Of a stretch of DNA of 64,000 nucleotides, positions 7,997-16,431 are shown one piece after another (positions within the stretch are counted from its first letter, which is position 1; every line of letters begins with the position of its first letter). A program made the position numbers and the translations under genes. The stretch is from contig CAMYKW010000002.1 of assembly GCA_947259175.1 (NCBI GenBank), positions 31,254 through 95,253 of the forward strand, written 5' to 3'. The DNA is from an uncultured Gammaproteobacteria bacterium (GTDB lineage Bacteria; Pseudomonadota; Gammaproteobacteria; Arenicellales; JAANXG01). The notes beneath the pieces are model-generated. The model saw only the letters and a list, made by a program, of their open reading frames with translations, searched no databases and was not told where the DNA came from.

Positions 7997-8476
7997 ATGT
8001 ATAGCAACAGGAATAAGCCGATACGCAGACACATATTGTTGTTTAGCTTCGCCTGGTGTCTGGCGGCGTTTGCTCCGGCTTCGTCCGCGGCGGATCTGTT
8101 TAGCTATACCATGGTGCAGGACGATGGAACGTTAAAGATTAAGGGGAAAATCGTCCACCTGTTTGGGGTTTATGTGCCGGACACGGGACGCACCTGCCGG
8201 ACCAATGTGCGGCCGGTGCGTTGTACGTCACGGGCGGCACACGCGCTCGAGTTCAAGATCGGCCCCCGATTCGTGCGGTGTGAACCCACGGCGCAGAATC
8301 CCGACGGCAGCCTGGTGGCGCGCTGCTACTTGGAAGAGCAGGATTTGAGTGCCTACCTCCTGGAACGTGGTTGGGCGGTGGCGACCCCCGACGCCCCATT
8401 TGCATACACCGCCATGGAGCGGATCGCGCGGTCACGCGGCGTGGGTGTTTGGGGGATTGCACTCGGCGAGCCGTGA
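7997..8476 (+). CDS. exported thermonuclease-like (SNase fold) protein with degenerate active site
   Basis: A 159-residue protein with a signal sequence (about residues 9-32, ending ASSAADL). The rest follows the SNase beta-barrel pattern: IVHLFGVYVPD, RAAHALEF, VRCEPTAQNPDGSLVARCYL, DLSAYLLERGWA, and ERIARSRGVGVWG. Against staphylococcal nuclease the catalytic residues look changed: R35 to His (VHLFG), E43 to Asp (VPD), and R87 lost (DGS where DxYGR is usual). Several cysteines suggest disulfides. It is probably a periplasmic binding or structural protein rather than an active nuclease. ATG 7997 fits the signal peptide. Confidence 0.75.
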   Translation: MYSNRNKPIRRHILLFSFAWCLAAFAPASSAADLFSYTMVQDDGTLKIKGKIVHLFGVYVPDTGRTCRTNVRPVRCTSRAAHALEFKIGPRFVRCEPTAQNPDGSLVARCYLEEQDLSAYLLERGWAVATPDAPFAYTAMERIARSRGVGVWGIALGEP

Positions 8477-8542
8477 CCCGGATACGGGCGGCGATGGCCG
8501 GTCCGTTGCGCCGGTGTGGCTACGGTTGCCGCGGTACGCCGT

Positions 8543-8790
8543 TCATGCCGGTTCAGTTCGCGCGTGCATAGCCGCCGGCAGCAACTGCTCGGCGCCGGTG
8601 GTTTCGCCCCGCTCCGCCGCCGGTATTCCGGATTTGCGGCGATGCAGGAGTCGATACGCGGCGGGCGTGAACAGTAACGCCAGTGTTACACTGAGCCCGA
8701 CGCCACCTGCGATCACCACCGCCGGCGGCGGCCAGAAACTCCCACCCGTGAACAAGAGCAACGGCACAAACCCGGTGAGGTAAACTAGGG
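8543..8790 (-). pseudogene. relic: C-terminus of an RND efflux permease (AcrB/MexB family)
   Basis: Read on the minus strand, the frame gives YLTGFVPLLLFTGGSFWPP, then a hydrophobic helix ending LALLFTPAAYRLLHRRK. This matches the last two membrane segments of RND permeases, where a GSFW turn and a V/T-P-A-x-Y-x-L end are typical. There is no room for the remaining ~950 residues: the same DNA becomes the start of the next plus-strand gene at 8818. It is a truncated leftover, not an expressed transporter. Confidence 0.75.
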
Positions 8791-8817
8791 CACGACCTGA
8801 TTGGAGGTACGGCAGCC

Positions 8818-9891
8818 ATGCGACACGCGATACTCTTATTAACGGCTTTTTTACCCGTGACGGCGGCGTTGTCCGAAATACCGGACCGAGTACGGCCGAT
8901 CACCAATGTGCACCACGCCACGCGCCCGGCCGAGTTACACATGCTTGCGCAGCAGGATTCGGCCGCTCCCGCGGCGTCGGAAACCGCGTCCCGGGAGGCG
9001 TTCTACAACAGTGACAAGGCGCCGGACTCGATGTTGTACGATAAGCCGCAAAAAGTTATCGACGGCGTGTGGTCGGCGATCGGCGCGACCGCGCCGCGCA
9101 CCTATGCGAATTCAGGGCACAACAATAATCTGTCGCTCGTGATCACGTCCGACGGCGTGTTGGTGGTCAACGCGGGCGACAGCTATCTGCTGGCCCAGGC
9201 ACTGCACGATGAGATCAAGAAGATCACCGACCAACCGGTCAGGTATGTGGTGCTGGAGAACGGTCAGGGACACGCCATGCTCGGGTCGGGATATTGGCAG
9301 CAGCAGGGGGTGCCGGTGATCGCACATGAAGATGCGGCGCACGAGATCGAAGAGAACGCATTCGCCATACTCGAAAACATGAAACGACAGGCCAAGGAAA
9401 AGGCCAAAGGCACAGTCGTGGCCATGCCGGACAAGACCTTCAAGGATACGATGGTGATAGAGCTTGGCGGTGAAAGGATTGAACTGCTGCACCTCGGTCC
9501 GACCCACAGCCCGGGGGATATCGTGGTGTGGCTGCCGCAAAAACAGTTGGTGATCGCCGGGGACATGGCGTTTCATCAGCGGCTATTGCCGGTGTTCGAA
9601 CACACGGATACCGCCGGTTGGCTGGAGACCTGGGACAAGTTCGCCGCGTTGGATGCCAAGTTCGTCATTCCAGGCCACGGTGATCCCACCGACATGGCGA
9701 CGGTCACGCGCTGGACTAAAGACTACCTGGTCGATCTGCGCGAAAAAGTGGGCGCGGTGATCGACAACGGTGGCTCGCTCAACGAGGCCTACGAGGTTGA
9801 TCAATCCGCGTATGCGCACCTGCCGACCTTCGAGTTCCTGGCCAAACGCAATGCCGGGCGCGTGTTCCAGAAGATGGAATTCGAGTTTTAG
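8818..9891 (+). CDS. exported metallo-beta-lactamase-fold protein with altered first metal site
   Basis: A 357-residue protein with a signal sequence (about 1-18). The MBL fold is clear: VLVVNAGDSYLL, GPTHSPGDIVVWLP with H230, VIAGDMAF with D249, and FVIPGHGDP with H287. The hallmark HxHxDH motif, however, is replaced by 148-NGQGHA-153 after VRYVVLE. Only the second-site ligands remain in their usual context. It may bind one metal or none, or belong to a divergent subfamily with its own chemistry. It stands alone on the plus strand; the promoter overlaps the RND relic. Confidence 0.85.
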   Translation: MRHAILLLTAFLPVTAALSEIPDRVRPITNVHHATRPAELHMLAQQDSAAPAASETASREAFYNSDKAPDSMLYDKPQKVIDGVWSAIGATAPRTYANSGHNNNLSLVITSDGVLVVNAGDSYLLAQALHDEIKKITDQPVRYVVLENGQGHAMLGSGYWQQQGVPVIAHEDAAHEIEENAFAILENMKRQAKEKAKGTVVAMPDKTFKDTMVIELGGERIELLHLGPTHSPGDIVVWLPQKQLVIAGDMAFHQRLLPVFEHTDTAGWLETWDKFAALDAKFVIPGHGDPTDMATVTRWTKDYLVDLREKVGAVIDNGGSLNEAYEVDQSAYAHLPTFEFLAKRNAGRVFQKMEFEF

Positions 9892-10034
9892 CGCGGTGGG
9901 TTTGTCGCAAGGATGTCGTCAGAAAATACATCTTGAATCAATCTAATTGGTCGAAACGTGCCTGACGTGGTGCAGAGTCGGTCTGTGTTCTAAGCTTGAA
10001 TTACCAGGTCATAGATCAAGCAGGGGGTCAAGTC

Positions 10035-10373
10035 GTGACGGCGCGGATTTTTGTCATACTACTCGGAATGCTCGTGTGGGGCTGTTCGAATTCATTGTCC
10101 TACCGGGAGGGCCAGGATGTTGCCGATAGAATTTACGGATCGATGTCCATGGAGCAGATGCAGGCCCAGGTGGGCAACATTACACGTACCATCGAATCAG
10201 AGATCAGTCAGGTTAATGATCAGCAAGACTGGTGGGATGGGTTTTGCGACAGGGGCGAAGAGATCTGGCTCGCGCGAGCTGAGCAAGTCAATACTGCCAT
10301 GGGTGTGACGATCTACCATCCAGGCACGATCAAGTCGATGTTCAATCAGATGCGGTCTTCATTCAGGGAGTAG
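10035..10373 (+). CDS. small hypothetical lipoprotein
   Basis: GTG 10035 has AGGGGG at proper spacing and yields a 112-residue protein opening VTARIFVILLGMLVWGCSN, a clean signal with a lipobox (VWGC). The mature part is polar and partly helical (EQMQAQVGNITRTIESEISQ) with a tryptophan pair in QQDWWDGFCDRG. An in-frame ATG at 9996 would bury the signal sequence and is not preferred. No family is recognised. It follows the MBL gene by about 140 bases. Confidence 0.6.
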   Translation: MTARIFVILLGMLVWGCSNSLSYREGQDVADRIYGSMSMEQMQAQVGNITRTIESEISQVNDQQDWWDGFCDRGEEIWLARAEQVNTAMGVTIYHPGTIKSMFNQMRSSFRE

Positions 10374-10404
10374 ATTGCAAACACCATGTGCCATGCGTTA
10401 GTTG

Positions 10405-10709
10405 GACTTCCGGTACAAAATTGCGATTATTACCGGAGCCTCGACAGGCATTGGGCGGGAGTTGGCTTATCGGCTTGTCGAACAGGAAGCATCGTGGCGC
10501 AGGCCGCCCGTACGACGTCGCTCCTCGAGGAGGTCGCCGGTGAGTGTGAACGGCGGGGTGCGCGGATAATTGCCGTGCGCACCGACGTCGGCGATCCCGA
10601 TCAATGCCGGCACCTGATCAAACGGACCGCCAACACGTTCGCACGCATCGATACTCTGGTCAACAGCGCGGGCGTCGGTATGACGGTCCGATTCGATGAG
10701 GATTTTTAA
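10405..10709 (+). pseudogene. frameshifted and truncated short-chain dehydrogenase (SDR)
   Basis: One frame encodes the Rossmann start: YKIAIITGASTGIGRELAYR, with the TGxxxGIG cofactor motif (codons from 10414). Near 10480-10495 the reading continues in another frame as SIVAQAARTTSLLEEVAGE, then IIAVRTDVGDPDQ and RIDTLVNSAGVGMTVRFDE, ending at TAA 10709. This is about the first 105 residues of an SDR of about 250; the catalytic Ser-Tyr-Lys half is absent. Its stop codon overlaps the stop codon of the minus-strand Hsp20 gene, marking a rearrangement point. Non-functional. Confidence 0.85.
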
Positions 10710-11155
10710 CTGACCGTGACCTCGATATGTCGAGGTTTTGCCGCTTCCGCCTTGGGAATGGTCAGCTTCAATACGCCGTCTTCGTAGACGGCCTTAACCT
10801 TATCCTCCTTTACATCTCCACCCAGGCGCAGGCTCCTGACGTATTTACCGTAACGCCGTTCCTGGCGCACGAGCCGGCCGTCCTTTTTCTCCTGCTCCTC
10901 GAACTTGCTCTCGGCATTGATGGTCAACACGCCGTCCTGAATTGAGACGTGTATGTCTTCCTTGGAAACGCCAGGTAACTCGGCGGACACGGTATAGGCT
11001 TCATCGGTCTCGCTGACGTCGATGGCCGGCAGTAACGAGCCATTACCAAACCCGCGCCACCGTCCCACCGACGGCCAGTCGTCACGAAAGTCAAAATCCT
11101 TGACGATGTCCCACACACTGGGGGTATGTTGCTGCGATCGTGTTAAATCGTTCAT
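10706..11155 (-). CDS. Hsp20/alpha-crystallin small heat-shock protein
   Basis: A complete 149-residue small heat-shock protein. The alpha-crystallin domain runs from about residue 43 (PAIDVSETDEAYTVSAELPG) to the end, with VRQERRYGKYVRSLRL and the hallmark AVYEDGVLKLTIPKAEAAK. It lacks the terminal IxI beyond IEVTVS but is otherwise normal. ATG 11155 has GGAGG upstream. It is a cytosolic ATP-independent holdase. The 3' end overlaps the stop of the SDR relic by two bases. Confidence 0.95.
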   Translation of the reverse strand: MNDLTRSQQHTPSVWDIVKDFDFRDDWPSVGRWRGFGNGSLLPAIDVSETDEAYTVSAELPGVSKEDIHVSIQDGVLTINAESKFEEQEKKDGRLVRQERRYGKYVRSLRLGGDVKEDKVKAVYEDGVLKLTIPKAEAAKPRHIEVTVS

Positions 11156-11431
11156 AGAATCCTCCAACCAAGAAAAGGAGTTGCGCCAACCAAGCCGGCG
11201 TGGGCCATTTCTTGGGCGCGCACCGGCGAGACTGGTGATTAGATGGAGATACGGACCGTCGGTTTCAATTTCTCGACGATGAAATTTTGTATTCGCGAAG
11301 ATCACCGTAATTAATTGAAGTACGATCGGTTGTGACTTTGCGTGTACACAAGGAGATAAAGCGCTAAATGGGTTAGGGCCTCCGACCAGAGGTGTTAGAA
11401 TAAAAGTTTCTATTAACGCCACGTACGGAAT

Positions 11432-11872
11432 TTGGACATATTAGGTTGGCGGGAGTGGGCCGCGTTACCGGGCCTGTCGATTGCCAAGATCAAGGTTAAA
11501 GTGGATACCGGCGCGCGGACTTCGGCGCTGCACACGTTCAAACTGGAGCCTTACCAGGGCGCCACCGGCCGGCGCATTAGATTCTGGGTCCATCCGCTGC
11601 AGAACGATACCGAATACGTGGTTGAGTGCGATACTGAAATCCTGGACCAACGCGTGGTTACCGATTCAGGGGGTCACGCGGAACAGCGCTACGTCATCGA
11701 GACACCGATTGTCATTGGCAATCAGCAATGGCCCATCGAGGTCACCCTGACCGACCGCGACACCATGAAGTTTCGCATGTTGCTGGGTCGAAACGCGATC
11801 CGCAAAAACTATGTGGTCGATGCATCCGCCTCGTTCATCGCCGGCAAACCAAAGCTTCGAAAAGTCTCATAA
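11432..11872 (+). CDS. RimB-like ATP-dependent zinc protease family protein (RimK-associated)
   Basis: A 146-residue protein of the family called ATP-dependent zinc protease (RimB-like, retropepsin-like fold). It has VKVDTGARTSALH, with the DTGA aspartate at residue 25, FWVHPLQ, and the C-terminal GRNAIRKNYVVDASAS. In Pseudomonas, RimB removes glutamates added by RimK. The start is TTG 11432, with only a weak ACGGA upstream. It lies 9 bases before rimK, so the two are almost certainly co-transcribed and work on the same substrate. Confidence 0.88.
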   Translation: MDILGWREWAALPGLSIAKIKVKVDTGARTSALHTFKLEPYQGATGRRIRFWVHPLQNDTEYVVECDTEILDQRVVTDSGGHAEQRYVIETPIVIGNQQWPIEVTLTDRDTMKFRMLLGRNAIRKNYVVDASASFIAGKPKLRKVS

Positions 11873-11881
11873 GGAGGAAAT

Positions 11882-12787
11882 ATGAAAATCGCCGTATTGT
11901 CCCGGGGGCCGAAGCTGTACTCGACCCGGCGCCTGGTAGAAGCCGGGGAGCAGCGCGGACACGAAATGAGGGTGGTCAACCCGTTGCGTTGTTACATGAA
12001 CATCAGCTCCCACAGACCGGAAATTCACTACAAAGGCGCGAAATTAGAGTCGGTTGATGCCGTTATCCCGAGGATTGGCGCGTCGATTACCTTCTATGGT
12101 ACCGCGGTGCTCAGGCAATTCGAGATGATGGGTGTGTATCCACTGAACGAGTCGGTGGCCATCACCCGGGCGCGGGACAAATTGCGCTCCCTGCAGCTAT
12201 TGTCGCGCAAGGGGCTGGGATTACCCATCACCGGTTTCGCCCACCACGCAGACGACATCGACGACATGATCTCTCTGGTCGGCGGCGCACCGCTGGTGAT
12301 CAAGCTGCTGGAAGGCACGCAGGGTAAAGGCGTGGTGCTCACGGAAACCAAACAAGCCGCCGAGAGTGTGATCGATGCGTTCAACGGATTGCGGGCGAAC
12401 ATATTGATTCAGGAGTTCATCAAGGAGGCCGGCGGCAGCGATCTGAGGTGTTTCGTGATCGGCGACAAGGTGGTTGCTACCATGAAGCGCACCGCAAAAG
12501 AAGGCGAATTCCGGTCGAATCTGCATCGCGGGGGTTCGGCCGAACTCAGCAAACTGACCCCCGAGGAACGCTCCACGGCGGTGCGCTCCGCCCGGGTCAT
12601 GGGACTGAACGTGGCCGGCGTTGACATCCTGCGTTCCAACCACGGACCGGTGGTGTTGGAGGTCAACTCATCCCCCGGCCTGGAAGGTATCGAAACCGCC
12701 ACCGGAAAAGATGTTGCCGCCATGACCATTGCGTTTATAGAGAAAAACGCCAGACCCGGGCGCACCCGCACCAAGGGCAAGGGATAA
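11882..12787 (+). CDS. rimK: RimK, ATP-grasp alpha-L-glutamate ligase (ribosomal protein S6 modification)
   Basis: A 301-residue protein matching RimK along its length: [20 protein letters not shown], the ATP-grasp core [39 protein letters not shown], and [20 protein letters not shown], which holds metal ligands E and N. RimK adds glutamates to the C-terminus of ribosomal protein S6 (and makes poly-glutamate in vitro). AAGGAGG lies 5 bases before the ATG. It sits between a RimB-like gene and an aspartoacylase-like gene. Confidence 0.95.
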   Translation: MKIAVLSRGPKLYSTRRLVEAGEQRGHEMRVVNPLRCYMNISSHRPEIHYKGAKLESVDAVIPRIGASITFYGTAVLRQFEMMGVYPLNESVAITRARDKLRSLQLLSRKGLGLPITGFAHHADDIDDMISLVGGAPLVIKLLEGTQGKGVVLTETKQAAESVIDAFNGLRANILIQEFIKEAGGSDLRCFVIGDKVVATMKRTAKEGEFRSNLHRGGSAELSKLTPEERSTAVRSARVMGLNVAGVDILRSNHGPVVLEVNSSPGLEGIETATGKDVAAMTIAFIEKNARPGRTRTKGKG

Positions 12788-12792
12788 TACGG

Positions 12793-13842
12793 TTGGTGCG
12801 TAACTTTACGATTGCCAAGACGGTTGTCGCGCCCGGTTCGCGGATGACACTGGATGTTCCGGTGACGCATCTTCACACGCATACCCCCATCACCATGCCG
12901 GTGCACGTGGTGCACGGTAAGCGGGATGGCCCGCGCCTGTTCGTTTCCGCCGCGGTGCACGGCGACGAGATCAACGGTGTGGAAATTATCCGCCGTTTGT
13001 TGCGACGGCCCGATCTCACGAAGATCCGTGGCACGCTGGTCGCGGTGCCGATTGTCAACGTGTTTGGGTTTTTGCAGCATATGCGCTACCTGCCTGACCG
13101 GCGTGACCTCAATCGCAGTTTTCCCGGCTCACAACGCGGATCGCTGGCGGCGCGGCTGGCGCACCTGTTCATGTCCGAGATCGTCACCCACTGCACCCAT
13201 GGCATAGACCTGCACACGGCGGCGGTGCATCGCACCAATCTTCCTCAGATCCGCATCAACATCGACGACCCGGAGTCGAAACGGCTGGCGCGGGCATTCG
13301 GCACGCCGGTGATTATCAACGCCGATGTGCGCGAGGGATCGCTGCGTGAGGTGGCGTCGGCAAAGGGTATACCGACCCTGTTGTATGAGGCCGGCGAGGC
13401 ATTGCGTTTTGACGAGGTGGCGATACGGGCGGGTTTGCGCGGGATCGTCAACGTGATGCGTGAACTGGAGATGCTGCCGCGGAGAAAGACCGGTAAAAAA
13501 ACGCGCGTGCCGGCGCGCAGCGTCGTGGCTCGGTCCACCTATTGGCTGCGCGCGCCGGAGGCGGGCATACTCCGTGCACTCACCAAGCTGGGTGCGCGGG
13601 TCAAGGCCAAAGATGTGCTCGGTGTGGTATCGGATCCATTCGGCGAAAAGGATACCGAGCTTCGCTCCCCGGTGAGCGGTATTGTCATCGGACGATCTAT
13701 GATCCCCTTGGTCAATGAAGGCGAGGCCTTGTTTCACATCGCCCGTTTCGAGGACATCGATCGCGCCGTGGGACGGGTGGAAAGGTTCCAGTCCGAGCAA
13801 CAACAGGCCATCGAGTCAGACTCCGATCCCAGTATCGTTTGA
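12793..13842 (+). CDS. succinylglutamate desuccinylase/aspartoacylase family zinc hydrolase
   Basis: A 349-residue M14-like zinc hydrolase. Ligands H56 and E59 lie in AAVHGDEINGVE, H141 in GIDLHTAAVH, and the substrate motif in DLNRSFPGS; a catalytic Glu candidate lies in TLLYEAGEALRF. Residues about 255-335 form a beta-rich C-terminal domain (YWLRAPEAGILRALTKLG, LRSPVSGIVIGRS) like the barrel of aspartoacylases. The start is TTG 12793 or GTG 12796. It begins 5 bases after rimK, giving a rimB-rimK-hydrolase operon. It probably acts on an N-acyl amino acid or a glutamate-tailed product; the substrate is inference. Confidence 0.88.
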   Translation: MVRNFTIAKTVVAPGSRMTLDVPVTHLHTHTPITMPVHVVHGKRDGPRLFVSAAVHGDEINGVEIIRRLLRRPDLTKIRGTLVAVPIVNVFGFLQHMRYLPDRRDLNRSFPGSQRGSLAARLAHLFMSEIVTHCTHGIDLHTAAVHRTNLPQIRINIDDPESKRLARAFGTPVIINADVREGSLREVASAKGIPTLLYEAGEALRFDEVAIRAGLRGIVNVMRELEMLPRRKTGKKTRVPARSVVARSTYWLRAPEAGILRALTKLGARVKAKDVLGVVSDPFGEKDTELRSPVSGIVIGRSMIPLVNEGEALFHIARFEDIDRAVGRVERFQSEQQQAIESDSDPSIV

Positions 13843-13954
13843 CGCCCACAGGCTGCCGGCGGGAGCGTGCCTGGCGGGCGGAAACGTAGTCACCGCTGGA
13901 ATCCTACGTTCGCTACCATCCGTGCGGTCCTTGGGGCAAACTACGCGCTGAGGC

Positions 13955-14812
13955 ATGGATACAGAACTGTTAAGAACATTTCTCGAGGTATCGAGAACGC
14001 GGCATTTCGGAAGGGCTGCGGATAACCTGTTCGTCACCCAGTCCGCCGTCAGTGCGCGCATCAAACTGCTCGAGGAGACAGTAGGCGCGCCGCTGTTTCA
14101 CCGAGCGCGCAACAATATTCAGCTTACCCCGGCGGGACAGAAGTTGGTCCGGCACGCGGAGGGCATCGTCAATCTGTGGAATCGCGCCCGGCAGCAGGTC
14201 ATAGTCAGCGACGATATCGATGTCTCGCTCAGCGTGAGCGGTGTATCGAGCCTGTGGGATATTTTTCTCCAGGACTGGCTGGAGCGGATTTTGGCGAGCG
14301 AACAGCAGATCATGCTGCATGTCGACGTGCAAGGCACCGAACTGCAGCTGCGCATGTTGCGCGACGGCACCCTGGACCTCGGCTTCATGTTCGAGATGCC
14401 GAACGAAGTGTCGCTGGCGGTCCGTCAGGTTGCCTGCATTCCGTTGGTGATGGTGGCGGCGCGACCTGGTATCAGTGCACAAGCGGCGCTGGAAGACGGT
14501 TACATACTGGTTGATTGGGGCACTTCGTTTGCCAACGCCCATGCACAATACTTCCCGGACATGACGCCGCCGATTCTGCGTGCGGGTCTTGGGCGCATCG
14601 CGCATTCGTTGTTAATCAAGCGCGGCGGCGCCGCCTATCTGGCCGAGCCGATGGTGCGTCACAGCGTGGACCGGCAGGAGCTGTTCGCGGTCGAAGATGC
14701 CCCGGTGATAGAGCGCGCGGCCTATGCCGTATACGCGGAGCACAACGACCGCAAACCCATCATCGAATCGCTGTTGTCAGCCGAGAACTTGCACTCCTTG
14801 CAGGCCGATTGA
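13955..14812 (+). CDS. LysR family regulator, HdfR-like
   Basis: This 285-residue LysR protein has the winged helix at residues 1-60 (FGRAADNLFVTQSAVSARIK) and an effector domain after it. The opening MDTELLRTFLEVSRTRHFGR resembles HdfR/YifA. The stretch LSVSGVSSLWDIFLQDWLE is typical of that subgroup. It ends four bases before a minus-strand small gene, so the two are convergent. Targets cannot be read from the sequence. Confidence 0.9.
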   Translation: MDTELLRTFLEVSRTRHFGRAADNLFVTQSAVSARIKLLEETVGAPLFHRARNNIQLTPAGQKLVRHAEGIVNLWNRARQQVIVSDDIDVSLSVSGVSSLWDIFLQDWLERILASEQQIMLHVDVQGTELQLRMLRDGTLDLGFMFEMPNEVSLAVRQVACIPLVMVAARPGISAQAALEDGYILVDWGTSFANAHAQYFPDMTPPILRAGLGRIAHSLLIKRGGAAYLAEPMVRHSVDRQELFAVEDAPVIERAAYAVYAEHNDRKPIIESLLSAENLHSLQAD

Positions 14813-14816
14813 GCGC

Positions 14817-15011
14817 CTACTCGTCGTACACCTCGCGCAGCAGGCTTCGCAGTTCGCGTTCCTCCTTCCATTGTTCGATTCGGCGCCACGCCGATATCGG
14901 TTTGTCCATGATCAGACCCAACGCGTTCTCTGCATTAATCTCGCCGTCCGCGAACAACTCGTAGTCGGGTTCATCCCAGCTGTCAGTGATTTGGTCGAAG
15001 TTCTCAACCAT
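14817..15011 (-). CDS. small conserved-looking protein of unknown function (64 residues)
   Basis: A 64-residue acidic protein: MVENFDQITDSWDEPDYELF at the start and AWRRIEQWKEERELRSLLRE near the end. The tail resembles the WRRIE...RELR helix seen in small PA3496-type proteins, but this is a weak recollection. GGAGGC precedes the ATG at good spacing, supporting expression. It has no signal or membrane helix. Confidence 0.65.
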   Translation of the reverse strand: MVENFDQITDSWDEPDYELFADGEINAENALGLIMDKPISAWRRIEQWKEERELRSLLREVYDE

Positions 15012-15112
15012 CGTCGCCTCCGTAAAAAGCCCTTGATTGAGTAATAATAAAAATCAGGGCCTTAAATAAGAAACGCATGGGTTAATGTAAAGCGAAATTA
15101 TTGGGTCATCAC

Positions 15113-15133
15113 GATCAATCCTATCGATTGATC
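15113..15133. promoter_or_regulatory. 21-bp inverted repeat, candidate operator
   Basis: GATCAATC-CTATC-GATTGATC is a perfect 8-bp inverted repeat with a 5-base spacer. It lies in the 279-base divergent gap between the 64-residue gene and the aldo/keto reductase gene, the right place to control either. The core resembles an inverted FNR/Crp-type half-site order (GATCAA...TTGATC) but is not a TTGAT-N4-ATCAA box. Confidence 0.45.
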
Positions 15134-15290
15134 TGGGACGCTCCCAGTCGCTGCGTTCCCCGTAGCCCCGGGTGGGCCCGTTGTCGTTGGAATCTTTTTG
15201 ATTTCATCGGAGAATAGGGGCAGGCGGTCCGGTAGCCTGCTAAGATAAATTTTCGCCGGAACCCGTCGAGGCCCACTTCAGGAGGATGAC

Positions 15291-16367
15291 ATGAAAAATC
15301 TTGGTCGTGCCCAAGCGATTGTCGATATATCCCGCCGCAACGCGCTCAAGGCCCTGGGCCTGAGCACCGCCGCGCTGGCGGTGCCCGGTTTGCTGCGCAG
15401 CCCGCCGGCGTCGGCGTTGCCCGCTGATCTGATTATGAAACCGGTCCCGCGAACCGGGGAGGAGGTGCCCGCCATCGGCCTCGGCACGCACATGACGTTC
15501 GATGTCAAACCGGGGCAGCCGCGCGATCACCTGCGGGAGGTGATGAAAATCTTCTTCGATGGCGGCGGACGGGTGATTGATACCTCGCCGCTGTATGGCC
15601 TGGCCGAGGTGAGCATCGGCGATTTCGCCACCGCGTTGGGAATCGCCAATCAGTTGTTTATCGCCGACAAGATCTGGGTCACCGGCGAGTGGCTCGGCGA
15701 TGACAGTCATGCGCAGCTGCAGTTGCGGCGTTCCATGGAACGGCTGTGGCGCGAGCAGATCGACCTCATGCAGGTGCACAGCCTGGTGAACGCGCGCACC
15801 GTCATCCGCACCATGCAGGATTGGAAAAACGACGGAAGAATCCGCTATCTGGGCGCATCCCACCACCTGCCATCGTACTACCACCTGATGGCCCCGTGGG
15901 TGGAGAAGGGGGCTCTGGATTTCACCCAGGTGCGCTACTCGATGGCGACCCGCGCCGCTGAGGAACGCGTCCTGCCCGCGGCGCTGGATACCGGCACCGC
16001 GGTGATGGTGAACATGCCGTTCGAGAAGGCGCGGCTGTTCCAAATCGTGAAGGGACGCCCGCTCCCAGACTTCGCCGGCGAAATCGGCTGCGAGACCTGG
16101 GGACAATTCTTTCTCAAGTGGATCATCTCCCATCCGGCGGTGACCTGCGCGATCCCCGCAACCACCAATCCCAAGCATCAAGCCGACAACATCGGCGCGC
16201 TCAAGGGTCCGCTGCCGGACAAGGCGATGCGCGACCGGATGCTGGCGCACATGCAGACGATTCCGGACTTCGACAAGGTGGCCAAGATGCCCGCATACCC
16301 GGGTAAGTCGTTTGACGGCGTCGTGAAGCGCGGCCGGCGTAAACCGGATAAGGGTAAACAGCGATAA
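15291..16367 (+). CDS. Tat-exported aldo/keto reductase family protein
   Basis: A 358-residue protein with a twin-arginine signal (SRRNALKALGLSTAALAVPG, residues 14-33), implying folded export to the periplasm. The TIM-barrel AKR tetrad is visible: D in VIDTSPLYG, Y in the same motif, K in IADKIWVTG, and H in LMQVHSL. The C-terminal NADPH-binding part contains AIPATTNPKHQADN. AGGAGG precedes the ATG. Exported AKRs are a known minor class; the substrate is unknown. A hairpin at 16395-16418 follows the stop. Confidence 0.9.
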   Translation: MKNLGRAQAIVDISRRNALKALGLSTAALAVPGLLRSPPASALPADLIMKPVPRTGEEVPAIGLGTHMTFDVKPGQPRDHLREVMKIFFDGGGRVIDTSPLYGLAEVSIGDFATALGIANQLFIADKIWVTGEWLGDDSHAQLQLRRSMERLWREQIDLMQVHSLVNARTVIRTMQDWKNDGRIRYLGASHHLPSYYHLMAPWVEKGALDFTQVRYSMATRAAEERVLPAALDTGTAVMVNMPFEKARLFQIVKGRPLPDFAGEIGCETWGQFFLKWIISHPAVTCAIPATTNPKHQADNIGALKGPLPDKAMRDRMLAHMQTIPDFDKVAKMPAYPGKSFDGVVKRGRRKPDKGKQR

Positions 16368-16394
16368 AACCGCAGCGCGACAACAAGCCAAAAA

Positions 16395-16418
16395 CCGGCC
16401 GCAATCGGTGGCGGCCGG
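16395..16418. terminator. GC-rich hairpin after the aldo/keto reductase gene
   Basis: CCGGCCGC-AATCGGTG-GCGGCCGG forms a perfect 8-bp GC stem with an 8-base loop, 27 bases after the stop of the reductase gene. No U-run follows, so termination is possible but not certain. An alternative GTG start for the next gene (16408) falls inside the loop, which favours ATG 16432 instead. Confidence 0.4.
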
Positions 16419-16431
16419 GCGCGGGCGTCAA

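Noticed and set aside
15240-16391. Minus-strand 383-codon frame opposite the aldo/keto reductase gene
   Set aside because: The plus strand has a Tat signal, a catalytic tetrad and a ribosome binding site; the antisense frame has no such evidence.
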